The notes beneath the pieces were generated by a model, which saw nothing but the letters and a program-made list of their open reading frames with translations, searched no databases and was not told the origin of the DNA. Positions 49,192 through 62,635 of a stretch of 64,000 nt of DNA are shown here, piece after piece. Position 1 is the first letter of the stretch; each line of letters opens with the position of its first letter. Origin of the DNA: Rhinopithecus roxellana (lineage: Eukaryota > Chordata > Mammalia > Primates > Cercopithecidae); contig NC_044563.1 of the NCBI RefSeq assembly GCF_007565055.1, positions 98,417,489-98,481,488 of the forward strand, given 5' to 3'. Both the position numbers and the translations under genes were made by a program.

Positions 49192-49822
49192 TATTTTTTT
49201 CTTTTAAAAGTGTATTGGTTTTTTTTATTTTTTTATTTTTATTTTTTATTATACTTTAAGTTCTAGGGTACATGTGCATAACGTGCAGGTTTGTTACATA
49301 TGTATATTTGTGCCATGTTGGTGTGCTGCACCCATCAACTCGTCAGCACCCATCAATTCATCATTTGTATCATGTATAACTCCCCAATGCAATCCCTCCC
49401 CCCTCCCCCCTCCCCATGATAGGCCCCGGTGTGTGATGTTCCCCTTCCCGAGTCCAAGTGATCTCATTGTTCAGTTCCCACCTATGAGTGAGAACATGTG
49501 GTGTTTGGTTTTCTCTTCTTGTGATAGTTTGCTAAGAATGATGGTTTCCAGCTGCATCCATGTCCCTACAAAGGACGCAAACTCATCCTTTTTTATGGCT
49601 GCATAGTATTCCATGGTGTATATGTGCCACATTTTCTTAATACAGTCTGTCACAGATGGCCATTTGGGTTGATTCCAAGTCTTTGCTATTGTGAATAGTG
49701 CTGCAATAAACATACGTGTGGATGTGTCTTTGTAGTAGAATAATTTATAATCCTTTGGGTATATACCCAGTAGTGGGATGGCTGGGTCATATGGTACATC
49801 TAGTTCTAGATCCTTGAGGTAT
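49192..49822 (-). mobile_element. L1 (L1PA-like) 3' end, 5'-truncated, reverse
   Basis: On the minus strand the sequence holds the ORF2 C-terminal region, the 3'UTR with a G-rich tract (49394-49417 as C-rich on plus) and an A-rich tail (T-rich at 49219-49250). A decayed open frame at 49471-49713 reverse includes 'YTMEYYAAIKKDEF' and 'LETIILSKLSQEEKTKH', the familiar end of the L1 ORF2 protein. The fragment is only about 0.6 kb of a ~6-kb element, so it cannot encode a reverse transcriptase. Confidence 0.93.
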
Positions 49823-49868
49823 ATATATATTTATTAAATTAATGAATAATGAATTTTTTTAGATAAGC

Positions 49869-50253
49869 TGTATTAGTCTGTTCTTGCATAGCTAAAAAGA
49901 CATACCTGAGATGGGGTAATTTATAAAGAAAAGAGATTTAGTTGGCTCATGGTGCCACAGGTTGTGCATGAAGCATGGTTGAGGAGGCCTCTGGAGGCTT
50001 AAAATTGTGGTGGAAGGCAAAGGGGGAAGCCAGTACCTCTTATGTGGCCGGAACAGGAGGAAGAGGGAGAAGGGGAAGGTGCCACACACTTTTAAACAAC
50101 CATATCACATGAGAACTCACTCACTACTATGAGAACAGCAAGGGGAAAATCCGTCCCCATGACCCAGTCACCTCCTACTAGTCCCCTCTTCCAACATTGG
50201 GTATTACAATTCCACATGAGATTTGGGAGGGCACACGAATCCAAACTATATCA
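49869..50253 (-). mobile_element. MST/THE1-type MaLR LTR, reverse
   Basis: Forward text 'tgtattagtctgttcttgca', 'gatggggtaatttataaaga', 'catgagaactcactcactac' and 'gagatttgggagggcacacg' ending 'atatca' is the reverse of a MaLR LTR. About 385 bp, solo. No matching five-base duplication is obvious. Confidence 0.92.
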
Positions 50254-50899
50254 TGCACCATTCCTAAAACCTTCTGGGATTTTTATTATTCGAAAAAATT
50301 TGCTTTGCCTTCTCCATATCTTTAACAGTCTTTTTTCAGAACCCCATGTTGTGTTCTGTTTTGACGTGGTCAATCTTTCTTTGATTCTTATATGGTTCCT
50401 TATATAGTTTTTTCATAAAGATTGCAAAGAGAGGCAAAACTTTTTATAAATTTTTTTATTAGAGTAGGCAAGGCTACTGTGTAATAACAAATCTCTAAGT
50501 CTTACAACATTACAATGAAATTTAATTGTTTTAGTTAATGAAACATTAGACTGCTATAGTGTAAGTCAAGAGGGGGGTTAGGGAACTTTAGGGCTCCGTT
50601 CCAGTCATTAAGAGACTTAAGCTTCCCCTATCTATAACACTGAAACCTTCAACGCATCACCTCCAAAGCCACTACTGAGAGGGAAGAGAGGGTTTGGCTG
50701 ATCACATAAGGACATTTTTATTTTTATTTTTTTAATACGGATTTTATATTTAGACAGAGAAGTGACATGCACATAATTGCCAGCACATTCTGTTGGCTGG
50801 AAATCAATCACCTAGCCTTACTCAACTGCAAGGAGAAATGGGAAATACAGATTTCCTATGTGCCTAGAGAAAACTGAATGCATTTACTGAACTCATAGT
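50254..50899. other. Non-coding, possibly an old unnamed repeat
   Basis: 'ttctgttggctggaaatcaa' and 'tactcaactgcaaggagaaa' resemble a common old interspersed repeat, and something similar is seen at 21500-21600. Not assigned. Confidence 0.35.
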
Positions 50900-51960
50900 G
50901 TTATCTCTGCCACATCATGGATATCTGACAATGTCTTTATTCTTTCCTCACTTGAGGAATGATGAATAGTTTGGCTACAGAATTTTAGTTCAGAAATCAT
51001 TTTTCCACAGAATTTTGAAGATAATTTTATTTTCTCTTAAGAGACACAGGGTTTTTTATGCTTAAAACATAAACACAAACTGATATAAACTAAAACTTTA
51101 ATACAGCTATATCCAAATGATTTTCGTTCTATATTTGTGCTTTTTTGGGTCTTTCTTAGGAAATTTTACCTGTTAAAATGTGATGAAAATGCTATCCTGC
51201 AGTTTTTACTATTTACCTTATAAGTTTCCCCTTATATTTAGGACTTTCATTCATTTGGAATTTACCCTTATACATAGTGCAAGATTAGAATCCAATTTAA
51301 CTTTTCTCCTATGGTGCTAGTTATATGAGTAACGTCTTCTAAACAGCTTTCTTTTTATGTTTAATGGTTAATTTGTCATACCACTTTATCATGAATGTCT
51401 GATCCTTGTACAAATTGTCTTCTCGTCTGTTCAGTTAATTCATCATTCAGTTGTATTGATCTCTTTGTTCTTGCCCCAATATTAGTCTTTTTCATAATTT
51501 TAATTATTCTAGCTTTGTTACATATCCTTGTACTAAAAAAAGTGAGCCCCACAACACTATCTTAACTTTATGCTTTTTCTGCAGGATTGGGCAGGTTCTT
51601 GATCCTTTCATGTATAATATTTATTAGAATTAATTATTTTCTCAATAGCCACCAGTTTATATTTAAATGTTGCTGTTTCTTTCTTGTTCAAGTTAAATTA
51701 TCTCATTACCTTTCTTTTTATTTAACTATATTGATGTGCTTATATCTTACCGTATTTTCATTTCTTCTCAAGCTGTTTCCTTCTAGCTTTTTGCTGATAT
51801 TTTTATGTGGTATTGAGGTTGGGAAACATACGATTCTAAAATTTCCTCTTCGTTCCTGTTATATGTATTTCAGACATCATACTTACCCCTTGAGTCTTCA
51901 AAATAATGTGCCATGCATGCTCTTAGTGTTGAGATATCTTAAATAATTATTATATTATTA
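50900..51960 (-). mobile_element. Old L1M fragment, reverse
   Basis: 'catttggaatttacccttat', 'agattagaatccaatttaac', 'cagttgtattgatctctttg' and 'attctagctttgttacatat' follow, in decayed form, the reverse text of an old L1 3' region (the 'probably-typed TTGATCTATTTGTC...CTAGCTTTATA' segment). A 119-codon open frame here is chance. Confidence 0.6.
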
Positions 51961-52645
51961 ATTTTATCTTTTAGCATTTATTATTAGGTGACCTCTATCT
52001 GAATCCAGTTGTAGATATATAAAGGAAGACAGTGAATTGTCTTTAGCTTTGTTTATTATGCATGTTGGGTGAACTCCCTCAGATATACTGCTGACAAAAA
52101 CGAATATGCACAGTTATTAATTCACTTTCTAGTGTCTGATAAGTATCCATGTCTCCATTCTGTGAGTACTTACTAGAGTCATGGAGGATCATCTTCTGTC
52201 CCATATCCTAATATCTGGTACTCTGAACCAATGGAGTGCATAGCATAGTATCAACACGAACTATGTACTACCACCTATCCTGTCTTCTCTATTGGAACAA
52301 AGAACATTGCTTATGAGGACTTAAATCAGAGAATGTAATGAATTACTCCTAAATTCTCTCTCAACCTCAATAATCCCTGTTGTAATTCAGCAATGTGAAC
52401 TCTAGCTGCCTCCAACAGCCTTACATATACTGGTCTATATGATGGATGGTTAGGCAATGTAGCCTGTATAGTCATTGCAATGTTTGCTTACCTTCTTTCC
52501 ACTCAAATTCTTTCCATCTTCCAAGTTATATGTTAATCTTAACTTTAAGTGAGAGTGTGAGTTTTCACCTTTTTTTGGAATTCTCATGGATATTTTTAGT
52601 GGAGATTTCAAAGAGGGTGCATTGATGTTTACTGTTAGAAACTTT
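51961..52645. other. Non-coding, nothing recognised
   Basis: No gene or named repeat. Confidence 0.45.
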
Positions 52646-53799
<1,154 letters not shown>

Positions 53800-53972
53800 A
53801 TCACAAGAACTACAATTTAATGAGTGTCAGTCATACACTAGGCATTAGTAATTAAAACAGACCTATTTGTTTAGTAGAAGAAGAAACTGAGGTTCAAAGA
53901 GTTAGAGCAGCCTGTTCAAGACAGCACATCCATGAGGTGGTGAATTCAGAATTGTAACCTGGAGCAGGCCAT
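53800..53972 (+). mobile_element. MIR SINE remnant
   Basis: 'cagtcatacactaggcatta', 'agaagaaactgaggttcaaa', 'gagttagagcagcctgttca' and 'gaattcagaattgtaacctg' follow MIR order. Confidence 0.7.
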
Positions 53973-55389
53973 GTGATAGTTGCTTCAAGTGTTCTTTATC
54001 AGTTCTTTAGCGTTTATGATGCCATATTCTCTCATTTCATTCTAGCTTTAGTTATGAATCAGTTATTTCATTGATATTTCAATTTAGTTTATATCCTCCA
54101 GTGAATCTTTGCCAAATTATTTTATTCCCCCAATCATACCTGCCCAACTCTGGGTCCTACTCTCATAAAATCAGAATGGTAGAAGCCTCAGGTCTCAACA
54201 TTTAAACATATTTAACTGTATTTTCATATTTATACTCTTTCTTGTTCCTATACAAATTAAAATAATGTTTCTTTTCTTTCCAAAGTGATTGTTTATTTGT
54301 ATTCTAAGAATCCATCCAAGTTCATTTATGTATTTACTTTGTAATGAAGTGAGAATAAAAATGAAATGAATCTTCAATTTAGTTCATTTTCTTACCCTTT
54401 CTCTATACTGTTTCATTTTTTTAAGTAGAAAATCTGAAAATAATTTTTATTTATTACCTGATATGATATATATTTGAGGGTATGTACCTTATTTCCTCAT
54501 CCACAAATAATACACACCTCACTTTTTTGCTCCAAAGAGGTATCCAAATTGATTTACAAAAAAGGAAATGTTCCAATTATGAACATTATTCTGAAGAGGA
54601 TATCCAGTATATCAGCTCAGTCTTGGAAATGTGCCTAAATGTTTAATTTAAAATTAAAATATAGAAGGAAACTCACAAATTTAATTTTTTATCATTATAG
54701 CTATATTCTGATTAAGTTTGTAGTTGGATGCTTTGAAATACTTTCACAAGTATGGATTCGTGGCAGAATGTGAAATAAATAAAAAGTTGGGTAGATCTTA
54801 TTTATTGCTGTAAGTCTTCATTAGTCAGGGACTACTGTCATCCCCAAAATAACTGTCATTGACACTTTCATGTCTGGGTTCAAAATAATATCTATACTTA
54901 TACTGAACCTGAGGCAGTCATGCTGAAATTTCAGAAAGCACCCAGTCCCATTTCACAAACTTTCCCGATATATTTTTGGAATCACAAGTACATTTTATAT
55001 TTACAGTAATGTTGCTAAAAAATGTAAAAATAAATTTTCCAAGAAATATTTTCCTCAAACAGCAATAAAAGGTAACACGATAATAACTCACAATATTTTA
55101 TACCCCCATAAAACAGCCATCTGCTTCCAGAATATAAAATATCTTCCAAACCCAGTCAAACAATGTAAGTAATCTTTATATCTAGAACTTGGAATCACAG
55201 GTACATTTTAATATTAGAAATGAAGTCAGGTTTTACTCTTATGTACTTTCTGGATCATATTTTCACCTCCCATTTTTGCTTGGCCTGATACTAACTGTCC
55301 TTAAAGTTCCTACAGGAATCTCCTTTCCTGGTCTAAATTTGTCATTTCATCAGTGAAGAGGCAAGTTAGCTAGTGATAATAGTACAGAC
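53973..55389. other. Non-coding, nothing recognised
   Basis: A+T-rich desert, no gene or named repeat. Confidence 0.45.
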
Positions 55390-55612
55390 TAACCCCTACT
55401 GTGCAATTTAAAAGCTGTGCCACCTTGAGAAAGTTGGAAACATCTATGTACCTCACTCCTTCATCTATAAATGGAGATGAGATACTGACTTCGTGTGTGT
55501 GTGTGTGTATGCGTGTGTTTCTGAGGATTACACTATTTAAGTCATGAAAAGCATGTGGAAACAGTGGCTGACATATAGTAAGTACCCAATATGTGCCATG
55601 CATTGTTAATAA
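55390..55612 (-). mobile_element. MIR SINE remnant, reverse, with GT tract inside
   Basis: 'aaaagctgtgccaccttgag', 'cctcactccttcatctataa', 'atggagatgagatactgact' then a GT run, then 'gaggattacactatttaagt' and 'tggctgacatatagtaagta'. The order is that of reverse MIR. Confidence 0.75.
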
Positions 55613-55646
55613 GTTTTGTATTCTTCAATAGCATTTTGTACTTTCC

Positions 55647-55703
55647 CTATCATGATAGTAACCACTCTGTAATTACTATCATGATAGTAACACTCTGTAG
55701 TAT
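55647..55703. repeat. 29-bp tandem duplication with palindromic core
   Basis: 'ctatcatgatagtaaccactctg' at 55647 repeats at 55676 with one base missing ('taacactctg'). The second copy contains the 18-bp perfect palindrome at 55673-55690. Confidence 0.9.
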
Positions 55704-55819
55704 GAAGTTGTGAATTTGCTCAAATTATGGCTGGCTCATCATTTTCCAGGAATGAAGATTGCTTTGAAAATACTGAAATAATCACCCCTAGATTCTGATT
55801 TTGTACATGAGTAGTTTAT

Positions 55820-56520
55820 CATAATGACAACTCCTTTATCTCATCTTTGTACCTTCTTGTCTTGGCATTCACTGCATTTACTACAAATTTTGTGTAGTCT
55901 GTTTCACATCATTGTAAACTTGCCTCAAATCACCTGATGCTGTGTTTCTATGATTATGCCAAGTTTTGTGCTATGCTTCGTTCATTCTTCTGTAATTAGT
56001 TTTTCTGTTTGTTTGTTCAACACTTACAGTTGTGTTTGTAAAATACTTCCTGTGAAGTTTTCTTTGTCAGTGATCAAGTTTACATTGAAAATTTGCAGTC
56101 CAGTGACATCGATGTATTGGAAAAGGAAACATACATGCATTAGCATATTTCTTTCCCTCTTTCTTTTGTTTTCTTTTCTTGAGATGGAGTCTCACTCTGT
56201 TGCCCAGGCTAAAGTGCAATAGTATGATCTCGGTCCACTGCAACCTCTACCTCCTGAGTTCAAGCGATTCTCGTTCCTCACCCTCCCGAGATGCACAGCA
56301 CATGCCTACACGTTACAAAACAATTGTGAACAATAACAAATATTTTGGTTCAAGTGCATCTCTAGAAAATCATTTTCTATGGCACCTTATCCTTCTGTGA
56401 TTGTTTCATCAAATTGAGCTTCTTGATAGCACAAATCTTATGAGTTAATCATTTTGTTCCCTCTCTGACAGTGACCAACACGTATGTCTGACACCTACTA
56501 TAAATATTTGAATTAATAAA
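55820..56520 (+). mobile_element. L2 LINE 3'-end remnant, split by an Alu fragment
   Basis: Decayed L2 order: 'ttgtcttggcattcactgca', then after the Alu piece 'ttgagcttcttgatagcaca', 'gacacctactataaatattt' and 'gaattaataaa'. Confidence 0.5.
56179..56310 (-). mobile_element. Alu fragment, reverse
   Basis: 'ttgagatggagtctcactct' through 'caagcgattctcgttcctca' and a decayed end. The other half of the Alu is missing. Confidence 0.8.
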
Positions 56521-56624
56521 TACTGCCAAAAGAGGTGACTCTGACACATCTCTTTGCCTACAGGATACATATTTATTTGATCTATTCTAAAAACATTCCA
56601 CTGTAAAAAGAAAGGGCTAGTTCT

Positions 56625-56954
<330 letters not shown>

Positions 56955-56956
<2 letters not shown>

Positions 56957-58599
56957 AAGGGCTAGTTCTTATACTAGAATGAATTATTTTTCTCATGTAG
57001 ACAAATTATTTTTACTATTTTGTATTTATATTTGCTTTGCTTTTTAGCAGTAACCTTGGAAAATCTTTTTATACTTGAAATGAAGGTTATTAGGATGGAT
57101 ATTCTTTCCTTGGTATCTGCAGACTAATTTTGATTTTCACTTTAAACATACATCTACTTCTCAAAGCTTCTAAACACAAATAAAACATAAAATAATAAAG
57201 CTAGAATCAAAATATAGCTTAAAACATTATATTCCTTTTGCAAATACTACATAAGTAATGTATAACCCTTTGAGATGAGAGTTTGTAAATTTTGGCTTTC
57301 TCATATAACAAGAATAATTTGCATACGAAATATAGTATATGTTTAAATTTTCTTCTATGGGAGTTAGATGTTGAAATCTTTACTGAAATGATTTTTTTTT
57401 TTCCTGCGAACACTTACAAGACTTCTGTTCTCAACTTAAATATTGAGATTTATGTGTCCAATACTTTAGTTTTTTTTTTATTTTTACATGTTTCTCAGTG
57501 AAACCCACTTGTTGTCTTTGACTTAGAGACTCTATAATTAAAGTAAAAGCACATTTCTATTTAAAGTCTAATTCACAGGTAGTTTCTTAGTCAGTTTTCA
57601 TTATATCAAATAATCACAGCAACATTTAAAACTTTTGAATTTAAAATATAATGTATATGAAACTGCCCAAGTAAACATTCACATTCTAGAACTCTCTATA
57701 AACCACAGACGATAAATGTATTTGAAATAATCAACTTGCCACACTGGCTGGAGTGTCAAAGTAGCCACAATGCTACTGATTTTTAAGTCCACTGCTGAGT
57801 TTGGCCAGGACTACTACTTTTTACTTAAAATAGATTAAAAAAAAAAAAAAACTACTAAGAATATTTGCTACATGGTGGGTAGTAATATGCTCTTTATTGC
57901 GCCAAAACAATTTTCTTAAATGGGAGTACTTGCTCACATTGTGAACTGAAAAATATCTCCGGTCTATAACATGCCTGATTCCAAGTAACTCAAGTGTAAG
58001 ATTCTAATTTATATATAAAAAATACTGTATTGTAATAAGAAGGCCTAGGGGATTTTAAAAATAATTACATAATGTTTTGGATATTTGTTTGTTCATTTTG
58101 ATATTTATTTTAGATTATGATATGCTGGAGCTCAAAGTTTTCCTAAAGCCATCAAAAAAAATCCATCCTCTGCGTCTTCTTCCTCACTGATTTGAAATGC
58201 TAACTTTATATTTTAAAGTCTCTTTCATATAGAATTTGTTTAGTGAGCTTTCTATCATCTGTCATAATTCTGTATGCCCTTGTTCACATATTATAACATT
58301 ATTATTACCATTATCATTGAAATTACATAGCATATTTAAATTCTAATAAAATAGGCCCATTTCATTGTCTTTTTAAAATTAGACAATTAATTTATTTTTG
58401 CAGATGAAACAGAATAATCAAGATTGAAGGAAAAATCCATTTTTCTTTTTATCCAAAAGGTGTCTCTATAATTTAATTTGTAGAGAATGTCCATCTTTGC
58501 AGTATTTAATTTTTCAGGGACATACTTTTTATTCAATTTTTGATGTCACCATATTTTCTTGAGCATTTTCAAATAAATCTTAAAGTTTTCTAATTAAAT
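56955..58599. other. Non-coding, nothing recognised
   Basis: A+T-rich desert, no gene or named repeat. Confidence 0.45.
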
Positions 58600-59560
58600 C
58601 TAATTTTAGGTTTTCATATTTGGTTTTCACCATTTCTAGGACCCCCCTGCCATGGCTAGCTAATTTTCTGGTATAAAACAATACTTGTTTGATAACTCAT
58701 TAATTATTATTATTTCTAGTAGTTTTTTCTCTTAGATGTCTACTATCATTTGAATATTTCTCCAAAACTCATGTTGAAATGTAATTGTCATTGTAACAAT
58801 TTTAAGAGGTGGGTCTTACAAGAAGCGATTAGATCATGTAAGATCCACCCTCGTGAATGAGTTAATGTCTTTATTGTGGGAGTGAATTAATTATCACTAT
58901 AGTGGGTTCCTTATAAAATTGATAAGTTTGGCCCAATTTCATTTCCATGTCTCATGACTTGCCTGCCATCTGCCCTATGATAACACAGCACAAAGGCCCA
59001 CATCAGATGCCAGAACTATGCCCTTGAACATCCCAGCCTCTAGAACTCTAAGAAATAAATCTTTATTCTTTAAAAATTACTCAGTTCCAGGTATTCTGTT
59101 ATAGTAGTAGAAAATGAACTAGGAAAGCTATCAACATAGGCCATCATATTATCTGAAAACAATCATTTATTTATTCAATAAATAACTGCATAGTACTTGT
59201 TATCTCTGTTATATAGCTTACACTGTATTATACTTTAGTCCTCTTTCTGAAATTATTTCCTTCTCTTATCTTATTCTCTGATTTAAACTTCCTGGAAATA
59301 TTAATAATATTGATTATGCCATAAACCTTGTCTTTTTTTAGCCTATAATGGAAATACTTCCAGTATGGCATCATTAAATATTATATTGGTTTTTAGTTAT
59401 AAATAACTTATTTTATTGCATTTAAGTTTCTAATTCTAATAATTTTTAAAATAATAAATGGAAGAGTTTTGTCTAATGCTTTTTTTTTTTTTCATTTTTG
59501 GATGGTTTCTGTCTTTAACATGACAAAATGATACTTGAAATTAAGTTCCCAATGTTTACA
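58600..59560 (-). mobile_element. Old L1M fragment, reverse, interrupted by an LTR
   Basis: 'tatattggtttttagttata', 'gaagagttttgtctaatgct' and 'ggatggtttctgtctttaac' correspond to a decayed reverse L1 ORF2 region. The MLT1-type LTR lies inside it. Confidence 0.45.
58746..59130 (+). mobile_element. MLT1-type MaLR LTR
   Basis: 'tcatttgaatatttctccaa', 'gaggtgggtcttacaagaag', 'agtgggttccttataaaatt', 'tctagaactctaagaaataa' and 'ttctgttatagtagtagaaa' give the full MLT1 order in forward orientation, about 385 bp. Confidence 0.88.
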
Positions 59561-61333
59561 TCATATTTGATGGCTGAAACAAATTTGGAGTCTTGCAATC
59601 TCTCTTCCCTTCTTTTCCTCTTTTCCTTCACATGGAACTTTATTCTGCCACTAGGCTTCATCTGATATTTGATTAATGCAAATTCCTGTCAGCATCTGGC
59701 CTAACATATCATTGACAAACAGCCTCTAATATTTCTTCATAATATTTTATTCTCTTGCTTTCTTTCTCTTTTTTTCCCCCAAAGAAAGGGTGGAATTTAG
59801 TGAATTTGTTGTCACTCATGTCTTGGCACAATTCCCCAAATTTATTTTATATTTATTTTGCTTTATTTTTAAATATTGCTATGGCATTAAAATTATCACC
59901 AGATAATCAAGATAATTATTACTTGAGGCTAAAAATCATATATCTGTTTATAGATCTTTTAATATTTATCTACTTTCTCATTTTATTACAATTTAGAGCA
60001 TTCTTTGGCTCTATTTCTCATTTTAACATCTTATTAAAATTTCAAAATTTCACAGTTTCATTACTTAGAATTTTCTTTAATGGAAATACATTTCTATTTC
60101 TAATGTAATAAAATATAATTTACCATATGGAATATGTTAAGCAATGATCTTTTAAAAGATTATTTCACGAGTTATGATGCATGTCACGTAGTTATGTGAT
60201 AGGAAATTATAGTGCACAAAATATGATATGTACTTTGTGTTACCTAAACATTCTGATCAACTTCTTATAGAACTTAATCTTTAAAGCTAATTGGCATATG
60301 TAGCAATAAATATTCATAATTATGAACTGATTTCTTCAATGTGTAGTCGGATTGGGGCCCAAGTTTCCCAGTTTATTTTTTCACTGCTGCTATAGCTCAA
60401 ATTATTTCATTTTTAGTAGATTCTGAATTTATTCTGATTAAAATCTCTGACATATTAAGGATTTTAGCAGCTGAAGTATGATAGCTCATGTTTAATCAAC
60501 TGATCCTTTCAAAGGGTTGTAGATATCCTCAACCCACAAGTGAATAGCTAATTACAATCCCCAACTTCTACTGAGTTTCGATTGTTTTGTTATTTTCCTG
60601 TTTCCTAAGTGAGATACATATATTGATGCCACCCTATGCTTGTGTTTACCTTTACTTATTTTTGTGGTTTCACTTTTTCATACCATCTCTCCAGTCAAAC
60701 TTTTTTTAAAAAAACATTTATCCATTTTTATTTCTTTCTTAGCGTCATTTTCATAGATCTAATTACTTTGCATGAACTATATATTGAATTGATTTAATTT
60801 TGAAAAAATAGTTAATATCCTTAAATGAATATATAATTAAGATACAAATTGAAGTATAAATTTTAATATTTTACAGTTTTGTTTAGGAAAAGATTATTAA
60901 TATTACAAAATTGAGACTCTTTTAAAAAATAATTTAGTACCCCTACATAAGATGCTGTTCTCTGCATTTTCTGTATAGTTATTTTCTAATTTTCACAAAG
61001 AAATTTTTTTTGTAGGGATCTTGTATTCTGTGCTGAGTCTAGTATTTTCTTCATTGTATAACTAAACTCTGACTCTCTTTCTATTTATTTCATTATTTTA
61101 TTACATGAACACTTTTATTTCAATATTTTTCTTCTGGCTTTCACCATATTTTTAATTATTCTAACCCTAAATAGTAATAAAGTTGATAAAATTACACATA
61201 TATAGAGACAGAAATGGTATATGTGTTTATAGACAAACATACATATAAAGGGAAAGAGAAAGTTAGAAAACTATAGTTAGAAGTATGCCAAAATTTAACA
61301 AAAATAAAAATAGTAACTCTTCAAGGAAGATCA
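59561..61333. other. A+T-rich non-coding stretch, nothing firmly recognised
   Basis: May include more decayed LINE sequence. A 117-codon open frame at 59755-60108 is leucine/phenylalanine-rich, as expected of random A+T-rich DNA, and is not a credible gene. Confidence 0.4.
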
Positions 61334-61471
61334 GGGGCCAGATGCCGTGGCTCACACCTATAATCCTAGCTCTTTGGGAAGCCAAGGAAGGAGGATTGTC
61401 TGAGGCTGGGAATTCAAGACCAACCTGGCCAATATAGTGAGACCCCATCTCTAAAAAAAAAAAAAAAAAAG
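61334..61471 (+). mobile_element. Alu left-monomer fossil (FLAM-like)
   Basis: One Alu arm only: 'ggccagatgccgtggctcac' to 'gtgagaccccatctctaaaa' with an A-tail. Diverged. Confidence 0.8.
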
Positions 61472-61736
61472 TTATTTATTTCCTTTAAAAAAATAAAAAA
61501 TAAGCTGAATATTTTATCTTACATAAAGTTGGAAATACTTTAAAAATGCTAAGTTTTGGAGGTACAATATAATTCGTAATTGAAAAACAAAAAATTCTGC
61601 TGTTGTAGAATCAGAATGTGAATATTATACAGACACATTCCATAAGTATAGTTGGAGATGATTTTTTTTTTTTTTTGCCTCAAGAAAAATTGTGAAGTTA
61701 AGTCTGTTTTAACTAATGAATATTTCAAATATCTTT
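61472..61736. other. Short A+T-rich non-coding segment
   Basis: Nothing recognised. Confidence 0.45.
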
Positions 61737-62259
61737 TCTTTATTATCTATTATGCTGTAACACATTTTCACAAACTTAGTGGCTTAAAACAATGTATATT
61801 TATTATCTCACAGTTTATGTGGGTAGAGTCTGGGCATGGCTGGGCTGTGCCTTCCTCTGGTCTCTCACAAGACTGCAATGAAGGTGTCAGCCAAAACTGG
61901 GGTTTTATCTGAAGACTCAGTTGGAAAGGACTCACTTTCAAACTTACTTCCATGGCTCTTGGGAGAATTCAGTTTCCTTTGGGTTTCCGGACTCAGGGTC
62001 TTTGGCTGGGGGCCCACCCTCAGTGTCTTGCCACGTGGATCTCTCTACCATGAAAACAGCGAAAGAAAGTGTCTACTAGAAAAATGGGTTAAAATCTCTT
62101 TTAACCAATTCATAGAAGTAGGATCCTATTACGTCTGCTGTGTTATTTTGCCTAGAAATAAGTTTCTTGGCCTACCCATACTCAAAGGATAGAGATTACA
62201 AAAGGATCTGTCAGGAGGAGGGGATCTTTGAGGGCCATCTTGGAATTGGTCACTACAAT
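61737..62259 (-). mobile_element. Old MaLR-like LTR (MLT1 type), reverse
   Basis: 'acaaacttagtggcttaaaa', 'ttattatctcacagtttatg' and 'gcaatgaaggtgtcagccaa' are the reverse of an MLT1-class LTR 3' part. The other half (62060-62259) is diverged and less certain. A 118-codon open frame inside it is not credible as a gene. Confidence 0.6.
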
Positions 62260-62339
62260 TCCTTTTCCTTTCTCTTTCTCCCTCTCCAAATAGGCTCTTT
62301 CAACAATGTGGATATATGGATTATCTTTTTTTGGAGATT

Positions 62340-62635
<296 letters not shown>

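Noticed and set aside
49471..49713. 80-codon frame resembling L1 ORF2
   Set aside because: As a gene: it is only the C-terminal end in a 5'-truncated L1 fragment. Kept as part of the L1 feature.
59755..60108. 117-codon hydrophobic frame that could suggest a membrane protein
   Set aside because: Phe/Leu/Ile richness is what random A+T-rich DNA encodes; no start context or homology was recognised.
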